Source: Mayamaea pseudoterrestris | Lineage: Eukaryota > Bacillariophyta > Bacillariophyceae > Sellaphorales > Sellaphoraceae | DNA: 64,000 nucleotides | Direction of reading: 5' to 3' | NCBI GenBank assembly: GCA_027923505.1 | Contig: BROI01000022.1 | Coordinates: forward strand, 248,001 to 312,000 | Shown here: positions 8,603-19,008 of the stretch, piece by piece | Layout of the letters: each line of letters opens with the position of its first letter | Position numbering within the stretch: position 1 is the first letter of the stretch | Translations under genes and position numbers: made by a program | Notes under the pieces: generated by a model | What the model saw: the letters and a program-made list of their open reading frames with translations, nothing else | The model's database searches: none | What the model was told of the DNA's origin: nothing

Positions 8603-10699
8603 ATGAAGATTGCTCGCCCACAAGACCAGCAATCCCATCCTTTAACGTTTATAATTATGATGCATGCACAAAGAAGACTACGAGCACTGCTTAGCATCTG
8701 GGTTACACTCGCAATTCATATTGCCGAAGCTCGTCCATCTAGTAGCAAGAGCAACGAATTTTATTCTCAGCAATCTACTCCTTCATATTCTTCTTCCACG
8801 TTTCATCGAGGATCATCTTCCCTGCAACCATTGCAACAACGCAAGTCACTCTTGGATGGAATCATAACATTCTTACAGCGATGGAGGCACCGTCGAGGCA
8901 GGGGAAACGTGGACGTTAGCGAATCGTACTTGGAGCAGCAGCCGCCGCCGTTACAGCAAGAGCACTCGCAACACTTGCCGCATGACTCTATAACATCATC
9001 GCCTGCTGCGGAACAAACTCAAGCAGTACCATACCAAGCATCTCAACAGCCATACAATAGTGTCTTGCAGTCGACTGCTCGACAGCTGCAGCATCATTCG
9101 CAGTCGTTACAATTTCCTCCGCCCCGAAAACTACTTTCCATCGCAGCATCGGGCGTGCAGATTGGACTCTTGTGCTGGCTTGGAAACATGGTTTGGAAGG
9201 CATTCATGGAAGTTTTGGAGGAGTACAGTCAGGAAATTACGTCGCAGGAGGATCCACTGCTTTGCAAGCGAGACCAAGTGACTCAAGTCGTGAGCTTTTT
9301 GCAGCAAGACCCAACGGTAATGCAGAACCAACTGGACAGCAAGAAGAAACGCGACAATCTTCCGCCGATGCATTTGCTGCAGATTGCCCGCCAATTGGTC
9401 ATGGCGGGGTTACCACTGACGGCGCCGGCAACAGATCCAAGTGCTACTTCGGTACAATACGTGTTGTCACGCATGACCAAGACGCAAGCGAATATGCTGC
9501 AGCAATGCCTTCGAACGGCGTCGACGGCAAAACCAAGTACAAAATCTAATTCACCTTGGGATCAAGTGATTGGATTGGAGCCCATCAAGGAGCGACTCGT
9601 CTCGGCTTTGGCCTTGACGGTGAACGCACATGGAGACGGTGGAAAGCAGGCGCACCAAAATCACAGACATGCGTTTCGCTCCTTGTTTGACCATTCCGCC
9701 ATGACTGGCATCTTGCTATACGGTCCACCCGGATGTGGCAAGACTCTACTCGTCAAGTCACTTGCGTCGGCTGCTCGCTTGTCCTGCTTGGTGGTGGCGC
9801 CATCGGTGCTTTTGCGCAAATATGTTGGCGAAACAAACGCGCAAGTCAAGGCTCTCTTTGGATTGACACAGCTGCTTGCGCCCTGTGTCGTTTGTATCGA
9901 TGAGCTGGACGGATTATTTCGGGAGCGACGAGACGATGAACATGAAGTGAGTCGAGACTTGAAGACGGAGTTTCTACAGTGGTGGGATGGTTTGCTGCAT
10001 CCGTCTAGTGGAAGTGACGCGACGGCATCCTCATCCTCTACCGGCAGCATTAACAAGAAGCGCATTATTATCATTGGCGCTACAAACCGACCGTTTGATG
10101 TTGACGCAGCTGTTCTTCGCCGACTGCCGCAGTCTCACTTTGTGGGCCTGCCCGATGGATCGGTCCGCGCAGCTCTGCTCAAGCAACTCTTGGCACATAT
10201 TCCCAATACGTGTTTGTCGGATGCTGATGGCATGAACGAGATTGTTGCCATGACGGAGCGGTATACTCCCAGCGACCTTAAGCAAGTTTTGCAGACGGCT
10301 GCTTTGATGGGACCGATGCGTGAACCGACTGCCAGGCCATTGACGACGGACGATGTGCGGCGGGCGCTACAAAGTACTCCGCCAACCCCATTGTCGTTGG
10401 CGTACCGCAAATCGCTCGCTATGTTTTGTCAGCAGCAGTCTCAACTGCAGGCTCAACAGCCGCAATCGTTTTTGCCGTTTGATGGCGTGACACATGCGGG
10501 ACCCGATGCCTTTATTTTACAGCCAAAATGGGAAACAGACATTGGCAACTTTTACAATGTTGGATCGATTGGGGTTGATCATGATACCTTTGACGCGCTG
10601 TCGTTTCTTGTAGACTTGATGGATTCGAGCGATGCATCGGATCACGATGGCATTTCCGACCTTGAGGATGACAATTTTTCGGACGAGGGCGATCCATAG
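8603..10699 (+). CDS. Msp1/ATAD1-like AAA ATPase with N-terminal hydrophobic leader
   Basis: One AAA module occupies about residues 325-600 of 698. Walker A is GPPGCGKT (374-381) and Walker B is VVCIDELD (D433, E434). GATNRPFDVDAAVLRRLP contains the sensor 1 and arginine-finger region, and the RRLP form resembles the Msp1/ATAD1 group, which extracts misplaced tail-anchored proteins from outer membranes. Starting from Met19 or Met20 (near 8657) gives a leader, RALLSIWVTLAIHIAEA, that looks like a signal peptide or anchor. A second hydrophobic stretch, GVQIGLLCWLGNMVWKAF, lies about 150 residues before the ATPase. The rest of the N-terminal part is Gln/Ser-rich. The acidic C-terminus ends in SDEGDP. 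Cell location is uncertain; see findings. Confidence 0.88.
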   Translation: MKIARPQDQQSHPLTFIIMMHAQRRLRALLSIWVTLAIHIAEARPSSSKSNEFYSQQSTPSYSSSTFHRGSSSLQPLQQRKSLLDGIITFLQRWRHRRGRGNVDVSESYLEQQPPPLQQEHSQHLPHDSITSSPAAEQTQAVPYQASQQPYNSVLQSTARQLQHHSQSLQFPPPRKLLSIAASGVQIGLLCWLGNMVWKAFMEVLEEYSQEITSQEDPLLCKRDQVTQVVSFLQQDPTVMQNQLDSKKKRDNLPPMHLLQIARQLVMAGLPLTAPATDPSATSVQYVLSRMTKTQANMLQQCLRTASTAKPSTKSNSPWDQVIGLEPIKERLVSALALTVNAHGDGGKQAHQNHRHAFRSLFDHSAMTGILLYGPPGCGKTLLVKSLASAARLSCLVVAPSVLLRKYVGETNAQVKALFGLTQLLAPCVVCIDELDGLFRERRDDEHEVSRDLKTEFLQWWDGLLHPSSGSDATASSSSTGSINKKRIIIIGATNRPFDVDAAVLRRLPQSHFVGLPDGSVRAALLKQLLAHIPNTCLSDADGMNEIVAMTERYTPSDLKQVLQTAALMGPMREPTARPLTTDDVRRALQSTPPTPLSLAYRKSLAMFCQQQSQLQAQQPQSFLPFDGVTHAGPDAFILQPKWETDIGNFYNVGSIGVDHDTFDALSFLVDLMDSSDASDHDGISDLEDDNFSDEGDP

Positions 10700-13109
10700 T
10701 TGACGAATGATGAAGATAATGTATAGTTACTTTACATATAACATTTTTACTGTTATAAATAAACTGGTGTTAGCGGCTGAATCTTACGTTACACAATACG
10801 TTGCGTCGTATTTCAATCGTTATACGTAAGTCGCGCACATATTCAGCTGCACTAGGTGTAAGGGGTTTCGAGGTACTTGGTACGGCTGGAACGGCTGTTG
10901 ACTCCACGTATATATAAAGAATCCAAGGCGGTCACTTTCTGTGATTGAATTGTAAATCAGGCCATCGAACGTGGCAACTAGTGGACAGCCCAGTAAATAC
11001 TTGATTATTCAACACCTTTGCCAGCACTAGACCGTCAAATCGCTTACAAAAGCACGCATGGCTGCGACATCCACGTATTAGACAGGCGAGTGGGTTGATT
11101 GCTGCGTTGGTGAATGCATTGTATAAATGATCGTTACGGTGGCCGATTGTATTGTTTATGAAAGAACAAGGCGAAAACGAAGCATCCACAGCTACTTGTG
11201 AACTAGTTCAACTCGGCGAGCAGATAAGCCACTCCCAGGCCCGTGCACGGCTGTCGCATCCATTTGAAAGAGCAGTGTTGGAGCTGATCGTGTAGAGTGA
11301 CAGTCAAAGCTGCGAAAGGTGTCGGCCGAAACATAACGAGGCAGTCAGTCCTAAACGGATGCAGTAGCTCAACCGTCGTTTGAAAGCACTCGCGAACAAT
11401 GTTCCAAAATGCATGCTAGCAGCCAATTCAGCTGAGAATTCAAGTAGCTGCCTAGACTTTAACATACCATGATGTCACGCTCTGTGTACCGCAGGCCAAG
11501 CTAACCAACAAGACAGCCGATATATGGAGGCATCCCCTCCAGATTATTCGTTATATTCTCAGACGAGCAAGGGATGCTTATCACCGCATAGATGACTGTT
11601 TTTGTATCGAATTGTCGCAGTCATAGCTGATTGTGGTAAATAGCACTTGGAATACAGAAATGCACCGGCAATGCACAACCGCTGACTTGCCATGTCCGAA
11701 TCGCTCGACAGGCATGAATCAGTGTCACGTCGTCATTGTTACGGCTGAAGCTGCTGTAGAGGAGCTTCATGAGAGTTGACAAGCAACTCGCATTGTGCTC
11801 ACAGCAGCAGGTGAGCAGATACAAGTCAAAATGCTGACCACTTTCATTGCAAAACGACACGCATCGATGAGCGGCGTTGCAAGCCAAACTCGGACTATGC
11901 CGCCAGCCCAGGCCGCACACCAGCGATTCACATCAGCACCGAACCCTCCCACCGCTTTCCAACAGCATGTATGGCTGACACAACAATACAAACACCAGAT
12001 GTGGCTGTTGGATGCTGCGAACGAGCCGTCGTTGTCGCAATAAAAGCAAGAAATGTCCTTCATGACATCCGCCATCGAAGCTTGCCGCACCCAACCGGCT
12101 GCTTATCGCACCAGACTATCATCGCTCCCTGCTACAGGAGACTGTGCTCCAGCAATTGTGTCATTGAGTCAAGGAAAACCTGACCCGTCGGCAAGACATC
12201 AGTTGTCCGCTTTAAACTTGCCGTTTCAAAGCAATGCGTCAACTCGACCAAGTCATCGGGATGAAGCAATGTCGCATCGTTTTGGAGAGCCGTGCTCGAA
12301 AATTATAAAACCTTCGTATCAACGACTTGTCAAAGCAAACACGAATTGATATTTTTTCATTCCATTTCAAAGTTTGTGCGAAAATGAAGAGATAGCAATG
12401 GTGGCTCGGTAACAGGATCGTTGTAGCAAAAATTACTAGTACAGACCAGATGCCGATTGACTGGCATGGCATGGTATGAAGCTATGCGAGCGCCAAGCTC
12501 ATTCAGCGATATTCTTGCTTCAGCAGACGTGCGAGTCAATCAGTTTGTCAAGCCAAGACTCATTCTCGAAAAGGTTTGTTCCGAGCCAACGAATTGCCGA
12601 TGTTGATGCAGCACTTAGATTTACGTTGAAACTGTTGTTGCTTCGCTCGCAATCAATACTATTAATAGCAGCATGATTGGAATCCGATTTACTTGAGTGT
12701 CGACAATTGTAGCGTTGATTTTTCATTGCCACTGTCGGACTGACTGCATCAAATGTGCGCTTTTCTGCACAAGTGAATAGGAAAAAAACGTCATGTAGTT
12801 TCCTAGGCAGTCCCCTCCATAGCAGTTGTCAATTACCAGTGTGTTTCGGAGTTCCCATTAGCGTGGAATTCGATAACATGTCTACTGCTGTTTTGCTTTT
12901 CCGTTCGCTGGCTGCGACGAGATGGTTTTTATTCGCCTTTCGTCCGTTCTTCTTGAATGCTCATCGATATTGCATGACTTAGAAACATGTCGTTTTGCAC
13001 TCTCAATCTATCAATAGTAGGCTCTGTATGTTCGCCATGCTATTGCTTGTTCATGCAGGCCAAGCAGAGATGTTGTTGTGCTGCTGACAATGGAGCGTGA
13101 TAATAGGAC
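10700..13109. other. Gene-poor 2.4-kb interval
   Basis: Short frames on both strands overlap each other and none looks like a protein family. A TATATATAAAG word at about 10908-10918 has no evident coding sequence after it and might belong to a non-coding transcript or be chance. No repeat, tRNA or splice-joined gene was recognised. Confidence 0.45.
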
Positions 13110-13114
13110 GACAT

Positions 13115-13620
13115 AAGGCAATAGTATGAAACGAGTGCCAGTGTCAATTACGTCATGAGGCAATAGTATGAAACGAGTGCCAGTGTCAATTACGTCATGA
13201 GGCAATAATATGAAACGAGTGCCAATGTCAATTACATCATGAGGCAATAGTATGAGACGAGTGCCAGTGTCAATTACGTCATTAGGCAATAGCATGAAAC
13301 GAGTGCCAGTGAAAACTGCGTCATTTAGGCAATAGTGTGAAACGAGTGCCAGTGAAAACTACGTCATCAAGGCAATAGTATGAAACGAGTGCCAGTGTCA
13401 ATTACGTCATGAGGCAATAGTATGAAACGAGTGCCAGTGTCAATTACGTCATGAGGCAATAATATGAAACGAATGCCAATGTCAATTACATCATGAGGCA
13501 ATAGTATGAAACGAGTGCCAGTGTCAATTACGTCATTAGGCAATAGCATGAAACGAGTGCCAGTGAAAACTGCGTCATTTAGGCAATAGTGTGAAACGAG
13601 TGCCAGTGAAAACTACGTCA
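13115..13620. repeat. 42-bp minisatellite, 12 units in two six-unit blocks
   Basis: The unit reads AGGCAATAGTATGAAACGAG then TGCCAGTGTCAATTACGTCATG. Six variant units (13115-13368) are repeated in the same variant order at 13369-13620, a period of 254 bp, so the block was duplicated as a whole. Units 3 (ACATCA) and 5 (GCGTCA, with GAAAACT in place of the GTCAATT word) differ in the same way in both blocks. Eight units keep ACGTCA, the core of a bZIP/CRE-type site. Because 42 is a multiple of 3, the array leaves an open frame on the minus strand, which I do not regard as a gene. Confidence 0.92.
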
Positions 13621-13637
13621 GAAGCTTACGTGATTTT

Positions 13638-13722
13638 GATTTTTCAAAGCTACTGGCACTATAGTTCAGAGTGTAGTGCCAAAAACTTTGATTTTCAAAG
13701 TTGTCAGCACTATAAGTTAAGG
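13638..13722. repeat. Hairpin repeats related to those at 3112-3208
   Basis: The better copy has CCAAAAACTTTGA, loop TTT, then TCAAAGTTGTCAG (13679-13707), flanked by GTAGTG on the left and CACTATAAG on the right. A left-truncated copy ending TCAAAGCTACTGGCACTATA precedes it. The left arm and spacing match hairpin 1 at 3118-3146. It sits between the minisatellite and the methyltransferase-like gene. Confidence 0.65.
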
Positions 13723-13800
13723 TGTACAGCAATTCCTGTTCAGAGTTGAACGCAAGAGCCAAGCAAACCATATTGCCGCATCTAAACATGCCGATCAACC

Positions 13801-15012
13801 ATGAACGCCGTCTCTTTAGGGCATCGTGCAACGAAACATGTTGCATCCAAGACAGCAGCAAGTCTTGCAGCCTGCTGTATCGTTGTAGCAGCGACTCGAG
13901 AGGAAGTTGATAATGCGACGATTGCGACCAGACGGATGATGAATGAACGAAGGCGAATTGCTCAATGTGAACCACTAGATGGAAACCATCATTTGCCTGC
14001 GGCATCACTGCAAACGCCTTCACCTCCTCCATCCTCTGTTTCAACTTATCGCAAACTACTCTACAAGCTAAACATGTATTCGCTTCCAATTCCGCGACTG
14101 CTGCAGCCTCATGATCCCGACTTGACTTTGGCGCCTCGACTCGTTGAGCAACGCTCGAAAGACGACGCTGAAATACGAAACCTTCAAACTCTCATTCTCC
14201 ACGCGATTCAAAGTCAAAATAAGGAGGATATGGCAAAGCTATTGACTCGAACGTATGCTATACTGTACGGCAAGCCAAGCAAGAAGGACGCAGCGTTGGA
14301 TTCAGTTTGTTTCAATCCACAGGATCGACAAAACTTTTTGCAACAGTTTGGATGCACTGGATGGACCGAGGAGGCTCTGTTGACGATTTGCGAGCTTGCA
14401 AAGGATCGAGGAATCGTAGAAATTGGAGCCGGGCAGGGACAATGGGCGCGAGCATTGACGGAGCGATATGCAAGTTTAACTTTAGCTACCGACAATTGCA
14501 ATGAGCAGTTGCAATCAAACCAGCACCAACAGCAGCAGCAGCAAATTGACACTCTCAAGGAGCCAAGCCGAAGCAGGAACAAGAAGCACTTTGAATTTGT
14601 TCTTGCTTTTGACGACTACAGCGCCCTTCCGCTGAATCCAGATATTTACCACTCCAAGACGGTTGCGCACCATCAATACTTTTACGACAAGGTTCAAGAC
14701 TGCAGCAAGACATCCATATCTACCATTTTGCGATCATGGCCTTGTCGAGGAAGGGTCTTGCTGCTAGTCTATCCTCATCAAAATGACATGGCGATTGATG
14801 CCTTGAAAGCCTACCAACAGGCTGATCCAATCCGCAACGATACAATTGTATACATTGGAGAAGGCCGCGGTGGCGTAAATGCCAATGAAGCATTCTTTGA
14901 CGCATTGGAATCGGGCCAATGGATGCTGGAGCGAATAATTCCAGTGCGAGTCTTTGGTACCAAGGGATATGAACGATTGTACATTCTACGAAGGAGGCAG
15001 CCAGCGCATTGA
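13801..15012 (+). CDS. SAM-dependent methyltransferase-like protein
   Basis: This 403-residue frame contains IVEIGAGQGQWARAL (residues 205-219), which matches motif I of class I methyltransferases, the loop that binds S-adenosylmethionine. GRVLLLVYP further on fits a later strand of that fold, and YIGEGRGGVNANEAFFDAL is a well-ordered helix start. The expected acidic residue after strand 2 may be the D in LATDNCNEQL. A Gln run (CAG-rich, 14520-14543) inserts a loop in the domain. The N-terminal 60 residues are Ala/Arg-rich and could be a leader. The substrate cannot be guessed. The minisatellite ends 180 bp before the ATG. The gene converges on the ankyrin gene that ends at 15505. Confidence 0.7.
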   Translation: MNAVSLGHRATKHVASKTAASLAACCIVVAATREEVDNATIATRRMMNERRRIAQCEPLDGNHHLPAASLQTPSPPPSSVSTYRKLLYKLNMYSLPIPRLLQPHDPDLTLAPRLVEQRSKDDAEIRNLQTLILHAIQSQNKEDMAKLLTRTYAILYGKPSKKDAALDSVCFNPQDRQNFLQQFGCTGWTEEALLTICELAKDRGIVEIGAGQGQWARALTERYASLTLATDNCNEQLQSNQHQQQQQQIDTLKEPSRSRNKKHFEFVLAFDDYSALPLNPDIYHSKTVAHHQYFYDKVQDCSKTSISTILRSWPCRGRVLLLVYPHQNDMAIDALKAYQQADPIRNDTIVYIGEGRGGVNANEAFFDALESGQWMLERIIPVRVFGTKGYERLYILRRRQPAH

Positions 15013-15504
15013 AGCATGACGACGACGGTTGGTGACGGCATGGTACGTTTCATCTGCACCTGCGCCCTCTTTAATCAGCAGCGTACACTCTCTGTCGTCA
15101 AATGCATTCGCATGTTTGGACGAGTCGTTGAGAGAACCACGCGATATAAAGCATTGCTCGACTTTCTCCATTGACTTGCTCGCTGATAGCGTGATTGATT
15201 CTCACTCATCTTGCAAACATATTTATGCTTTTTTGGCAGACGACCCTTCATCGCAAGGATGCTTTTGCGTCTAAAGTATGCATGATCTTTTATGTCACTC
15301 TATGCCATTGCCACGGCGGTAAAATGCCATAGCGCGCCAGCTTTGGCCTCTGCTGGAAGCGGATGCGATTCGACCCATGACTTGTTTCTAATGCCACAAC
15401 TTGTAAACACTATTGACCAAAGTTGTTTTAAAATGTAAGCCTTCTTATATACATATATCCAGTGACAAAGGCCAACTAGTGTGCTTGTTTAAACATACGT
15501 CGCT
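15013..15504. other. Convergent 3' intergenic interval
   Basis: This gap lies between two genes that end toward each other. It should hold both 3' untranslated regions. I saw no gene or repeat in it. Confidence 0.5.
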
Positions 15505-17393
15505 TCACACCAAATCATCCTGTAGGTTCTCCTGCAAATCGCCATCTCGATGCTGCTGAAAAAAATCAAGTACTTGCTCCGAGCATGTATTGTTCCGCAC
15601 CGCCATATCCAATGGCGTTTCACCATGAAAATTGTGCTCGTATATGGCTTGCGGGTACGCTCGTAGGATTAACTCGACCACTTGCGGAGATGGCTTTGCT
15701 ACACGCACCGCCGCATGCAGCGGCGTGTTGGACTGCTTGTCGCAGACTTGCGCAGCCTCCGGATTTGTTTCAAGTAATAGCTGAATCACTCGCGCGTCCC
15801 GCTCAAGCGCAATCGCCGTGGCCAAAGCGGTGCACCGATCCGGTCCATCCGGCAAGGCGATGACGTCCGGACCTGTTTGCGCCAGCAACGACAATATTTC
15901 GTAGCAGGCATTGTACTTGAGCGCAATGTTGAGCGGGTAGTGGAAACGTTCCTGCGCGCGCTGCTTTCGTGTTTGGTTCTTATTTTCGCTGCTACTACTC
16001 GAGGCGGACATTGCGGATGTGGCACCTTCAAAACTGCTTTCACTCGTCGTGTCACCACCAACGCCCTTCATGCAGCAGACAATGGAAATTGGTCGCCGAA
16101 CTGCCTCGGGATCCATGGCAATGGCCGACTCGACGACTGCCACCGTGTCGGGGTCTGTTGAGAATGGAGAATAAACACTTGAGTTTCTCGCTACCCGATC
16201 TATACAATCCCTTGTAATCGACATCGAATACACTTACACAGCTTGCACGAATTGTGCAACAAGGAGCTCCCATCCATGCTTGCAAAGAGCAGTTTGGGGT
16301 TGCTTGCTGACTCGCGCGCAAATGTCGAAGCAAAGCCATACTTGAAGCTTGATCCATTCGGTGTTGGTCGCTTTCTGGAAGGCTCCAATGAAGCAAACAA
16401 TGCTTGCTGCTGCTGTTGTTGCTGTTGACGCATTTGCGATAACGGAGAAGGCTTCGAATCGTCAAAAATGGAGGCGAACTGATGAACCTGCTTGTTTGGA
16501 ACGCCAAATGCAGAATGATTCTTCGTTGCTGCTTGTAGCGAGTGATTTTGCAATGGTTGTTGTTGCTGATGCTGTTGCGATGGACGCATGTTTCCCTGCA
16601 ATTGAGCCAAGAATGGATTAGGTCGAGCTGATGCTTGCGATGAATTCTGAAAAGACGCATTCTGCATGGCTCCGCCTTGCTGCATTTGATTCAAAAAGGG
16701 ATTGCTCGACTGGGCCGAGGAAAAGTTTGGAGTCGATTGCGCAGCATGAGCGAGCGAACGTTGCTGCTGTTGTCGCTGGAGCTGCTCCTGAATTTGTTGA
16801 GTTGGAAAAACCGAGTTCCCTTGGAGACTTGGTGGCTGTTGAAGCGTCCTGCTACTCGTATGATCCGCTCCACTGAGAGTCGCAAAGCTCACCGTCTTTT
16901 GTCGCTTGGCTTGCTGCTGATGCTGTTGCTGCGAGTCGTCGTCATGATCAAACTTATTGAAATGCTTTTGCGATACCTGATTGTTCATCTGATTGCTTGT
17001 ATTATTCGAGTGATTCATTGGAGCTTGCATTTGATTCAAATGATTTCCTCCAGGCGCTGCTGGATGTTGCGGCTGCTGCTGATGGCTCGCGCGAGCGGCA
17101 GCGCTTCGATGCATGGCTCCCTCCATGCCGGCAAACAAGGGATTATTCTGAAGCAGACTCGTCAAGCCTCGACCTCCAATGGGGACTGGGTCCCAGTTAC
17201 TGTTCGCTTGAGGCTGCTGCGGCTGTTGGGAGGCGAACGCGTTGGCGACAGCCGCGCTGGTAGTCCCTCCACCTCCAGATCGATTCACTGTCAATTGCAT
17301 CATGCTCTGGCCTCGCGGATTTCCATTGTTTGCAAAGCGGAGATTATGCCATGAATGTGCATGAGTAGGTGGTAGACCATTGCTTTGATTCAT
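15505..17393 (-). CDS. Gln/Asn-rich protein with C-terminal ankyrin repeats (one intron)
   Basis: Exons are complement(16238..17393) and complement(15505..16154). The 83-bp intron begins GTAAGTG and ends TCTCAACAG, and joining gives LLHNSCKLYPDTVAVVESAI, which reads straight into an ankyrin-type helix pair. The 601-residue product has about 380 residues of Gln/Asn/Ser-rich sequence with CAG-type Gln runs, two NPF motifs (SSNPFLNQM, RPNPFLAQL) and a basic patch KRQK that could import it into the nucleus. The ankyrin repeats (about 475-590) include NTPLHAAVRVA and GETPLDMAVRNN, a type common in diatoms. I chose Met at 17393 because the region upstream (to 17582) is Ser/Arg-rich and unlike the rest. 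It is followed on the same strand by a second ankyrin gene upstream at 17929-19008. Confidence 0.82.
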
Positions 17394-17928
17394 GGTCAAG
17401 GACGAGTCGAAACGAGAGCAAAAAGTACTGAAATCAAAATCCCAAACCAACAGCAGGCAGGAGAGGTGCAGACGCGACCTTGATCCTTCTCGTTCGAGAG
17501 GCAACCACCTCAATCCATTCGCTGCCAGCGTCACAGGCGTCACACTTTTCAGGATAAAACTTGAAGTTGAATTCAATTTCAACCAATAGGAGGGACCTAC
17601 GTTATGTCGAACGAGTTTATCAATTGGTCATTGCACTATCAAGGCTTTAGTAAATAAGTCACGCCTGATGGAAGACCGAAGAATGTTCTTCTTTTCTTTT
17701 TAGGCAATAACAGAAGACTCAGAAGCGCACCACTATTGGCGAAGTAGTACTAAAATTACTTATGCGTCACCTTTTCGATCGTGCCAACTATCATACCGGA
17801 AGTGCGGTACGGTACGTAGATGCTCGTCCGCGACGACGCATGTCAGAATAGTATAATACTACTCATCATGTTTTACAAAGCTTTATTCATCATTATATTA
17901 CTTCCATTGCTCTTATGTTTGTGATTGC
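17394..17928. other. Intergenic interval between two ankyrin genes
   Basis: It should hold the promoter of the Gln/Asn-rich ankyrin gene and the 3' end of the other ankyrin gene. TCTTCTTTTCTTTTTAGG near 17688-17705 resembles a splice acceptor, so an upstream untranslated exon is possible. Confidence 0.35.
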
Positions 17929-19008
17929 TCAAATGAACCAGCATCCAGCGACAAGATCCGGATTGGCTTTGAGAAAGTCGTTCCACTCGCCCCAGCAATC
18001 CCTCGGAACATAGTTGAGCGGCGTGTAGTTGCGATTGTCCCCTATCAATAAAAAGTCGGGACACTCGTGGAGGATTCGCTTGACGCTGACAAAGTTGGGG
18101 GAGTTTGTCCAACAAGCGTCGTGCAAAGGGGTTCGACCACTGGCACAGCAAACACGAAGGCTTAGCTTGGCTTTTACCAACAAGAAATCCAGCATTTCAT
18201 CCAATCCCCGACGCGCAACAGTATGAAGAATGCTTTCATAGAACCGGTTGCAGCACTGAAGCTCCTTGCCCGATGCGTACATTTCTTGCAAGCCTACAAA
18301 GTCGTTCGACCGGACCGCCGTCATTACCTTTAGATCGTACGCCGCAATATGGTGCTCGTCATGCTGGAAAAAGTCTCTGACTGTTTCGTTCCGAACAGGG
18401 TCGGTTGATCGACCAAGCGACTCGCGTATCTGTTTCAAAGTTTCCATAGGACTGACATTTCCCAATGGATGTTCCGCCTTTGACTTGTCGTAAAACGTCT
18501 GCGTCGGAAGGGAGGTTTGGATGCACATGGCAAGTCGAGCCTCCTCCTTGGAATCGTGGTTGGATGAGCCAATTGCGTCATTGGCTGACCCGCGTCGCAT
18601 GACAGGATGAACTGGGAGTGCTAGCTCGGTCAAATACGTCAAGTTAGAATCGCTCGCATTCTTCTTTAACAGGTTATTCAATACACTTGAAACGAAAACA
18701 CCGCCAGCTCGCTGCTGCGCTTGATGCGCCATGTTGAGACGGAGTTCCTGCTCAAGCGCCGCATTTGCTTCATCGTCGGCCGAATCATAGTCATCACTCG
18801 AGTACTCGCTCTCGCTTTCGTCATCATCATCATCGTCCGATTCTGAATAGTTTGACGCGGAATCCTCTGCGTCCGACGATCCATCATCCGAGCGTTCGTC
18901 GGTTGTAGTAAGAGATGTTCCTTCATCTGCTTCAATCTTGTTTGGCTGCTTGCTCATGATGGCGGGAATAACAGTTGGCATGAGCTCGACGATGGCAACG
19001 CTAGCCAT
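17929..19008 (-). CDS. Ankyrin-repeat protein with acidic N-terminus
   Basis: This is a 359-residue protein from the ATG at 19008. Residues 35-85 are a run of Ser, Asp and Glu, very acidic and probably disordered. The middle part, with DPVRNETVRDFFQHDEHHI, leads to ankyrin repeats with ESILHTVARRGLDEMLDFLL, GRTPLHDACWTNSPNF and YTPLNYVPRDCWGEW. The repeat HDACWT...PNF and the ending with GEW are, from memory, features of a family expanded in diatoms, whose role is unknown. Its neighbour at 15505-17393 is on the same strand and is also an ankyrin protein, but the two are not close copies. Confidence 0.85.
   Translation of the reverse strand: MASVAIVELMPTVIPAIMSKQPNKIEADEGTSLTTTDERSDDGSSDAEDSASNYSESDDDDDDESESEYSSDDYDSADDEANAALEQELRLNMAHQAQQRAGGVFVSSVLNNLLKKNASDSNLTYLTELALPVHPVMRRGSANDAIGSSNHDSKEEARLAMCIQTSLPTQTFYDKSKAEHPLGNVSPMETLKQIRESLGRSTDPVRNETVRDFFQHDEHHIAAYDLKVMTAVRSNDFVGLQEMYASGKELQCCNRFYESILHTVARRGLDEMLDFLLVKAKLSLRVCCASGRTPLHDACWTNSPNFVSVKRILHECPDFLLIGDNRNYTPLNYVPRDCWGEWNDFLKANPDLVAGCWFI

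Noticed and set aside
10900-12760. Short frames on both strands between the AAA gene and the minisatellite
   Set aside because: They overlap one another, have no family resemblance and no consistent splice joins.
13011-13549. Minus-strand frames through the minisatellite (repeated LLPHDVIDTGTRFI)
   Set aside because: A 42-bp period keeps any stop-free frame open. No start context or flanking protein sequence supports a gene.
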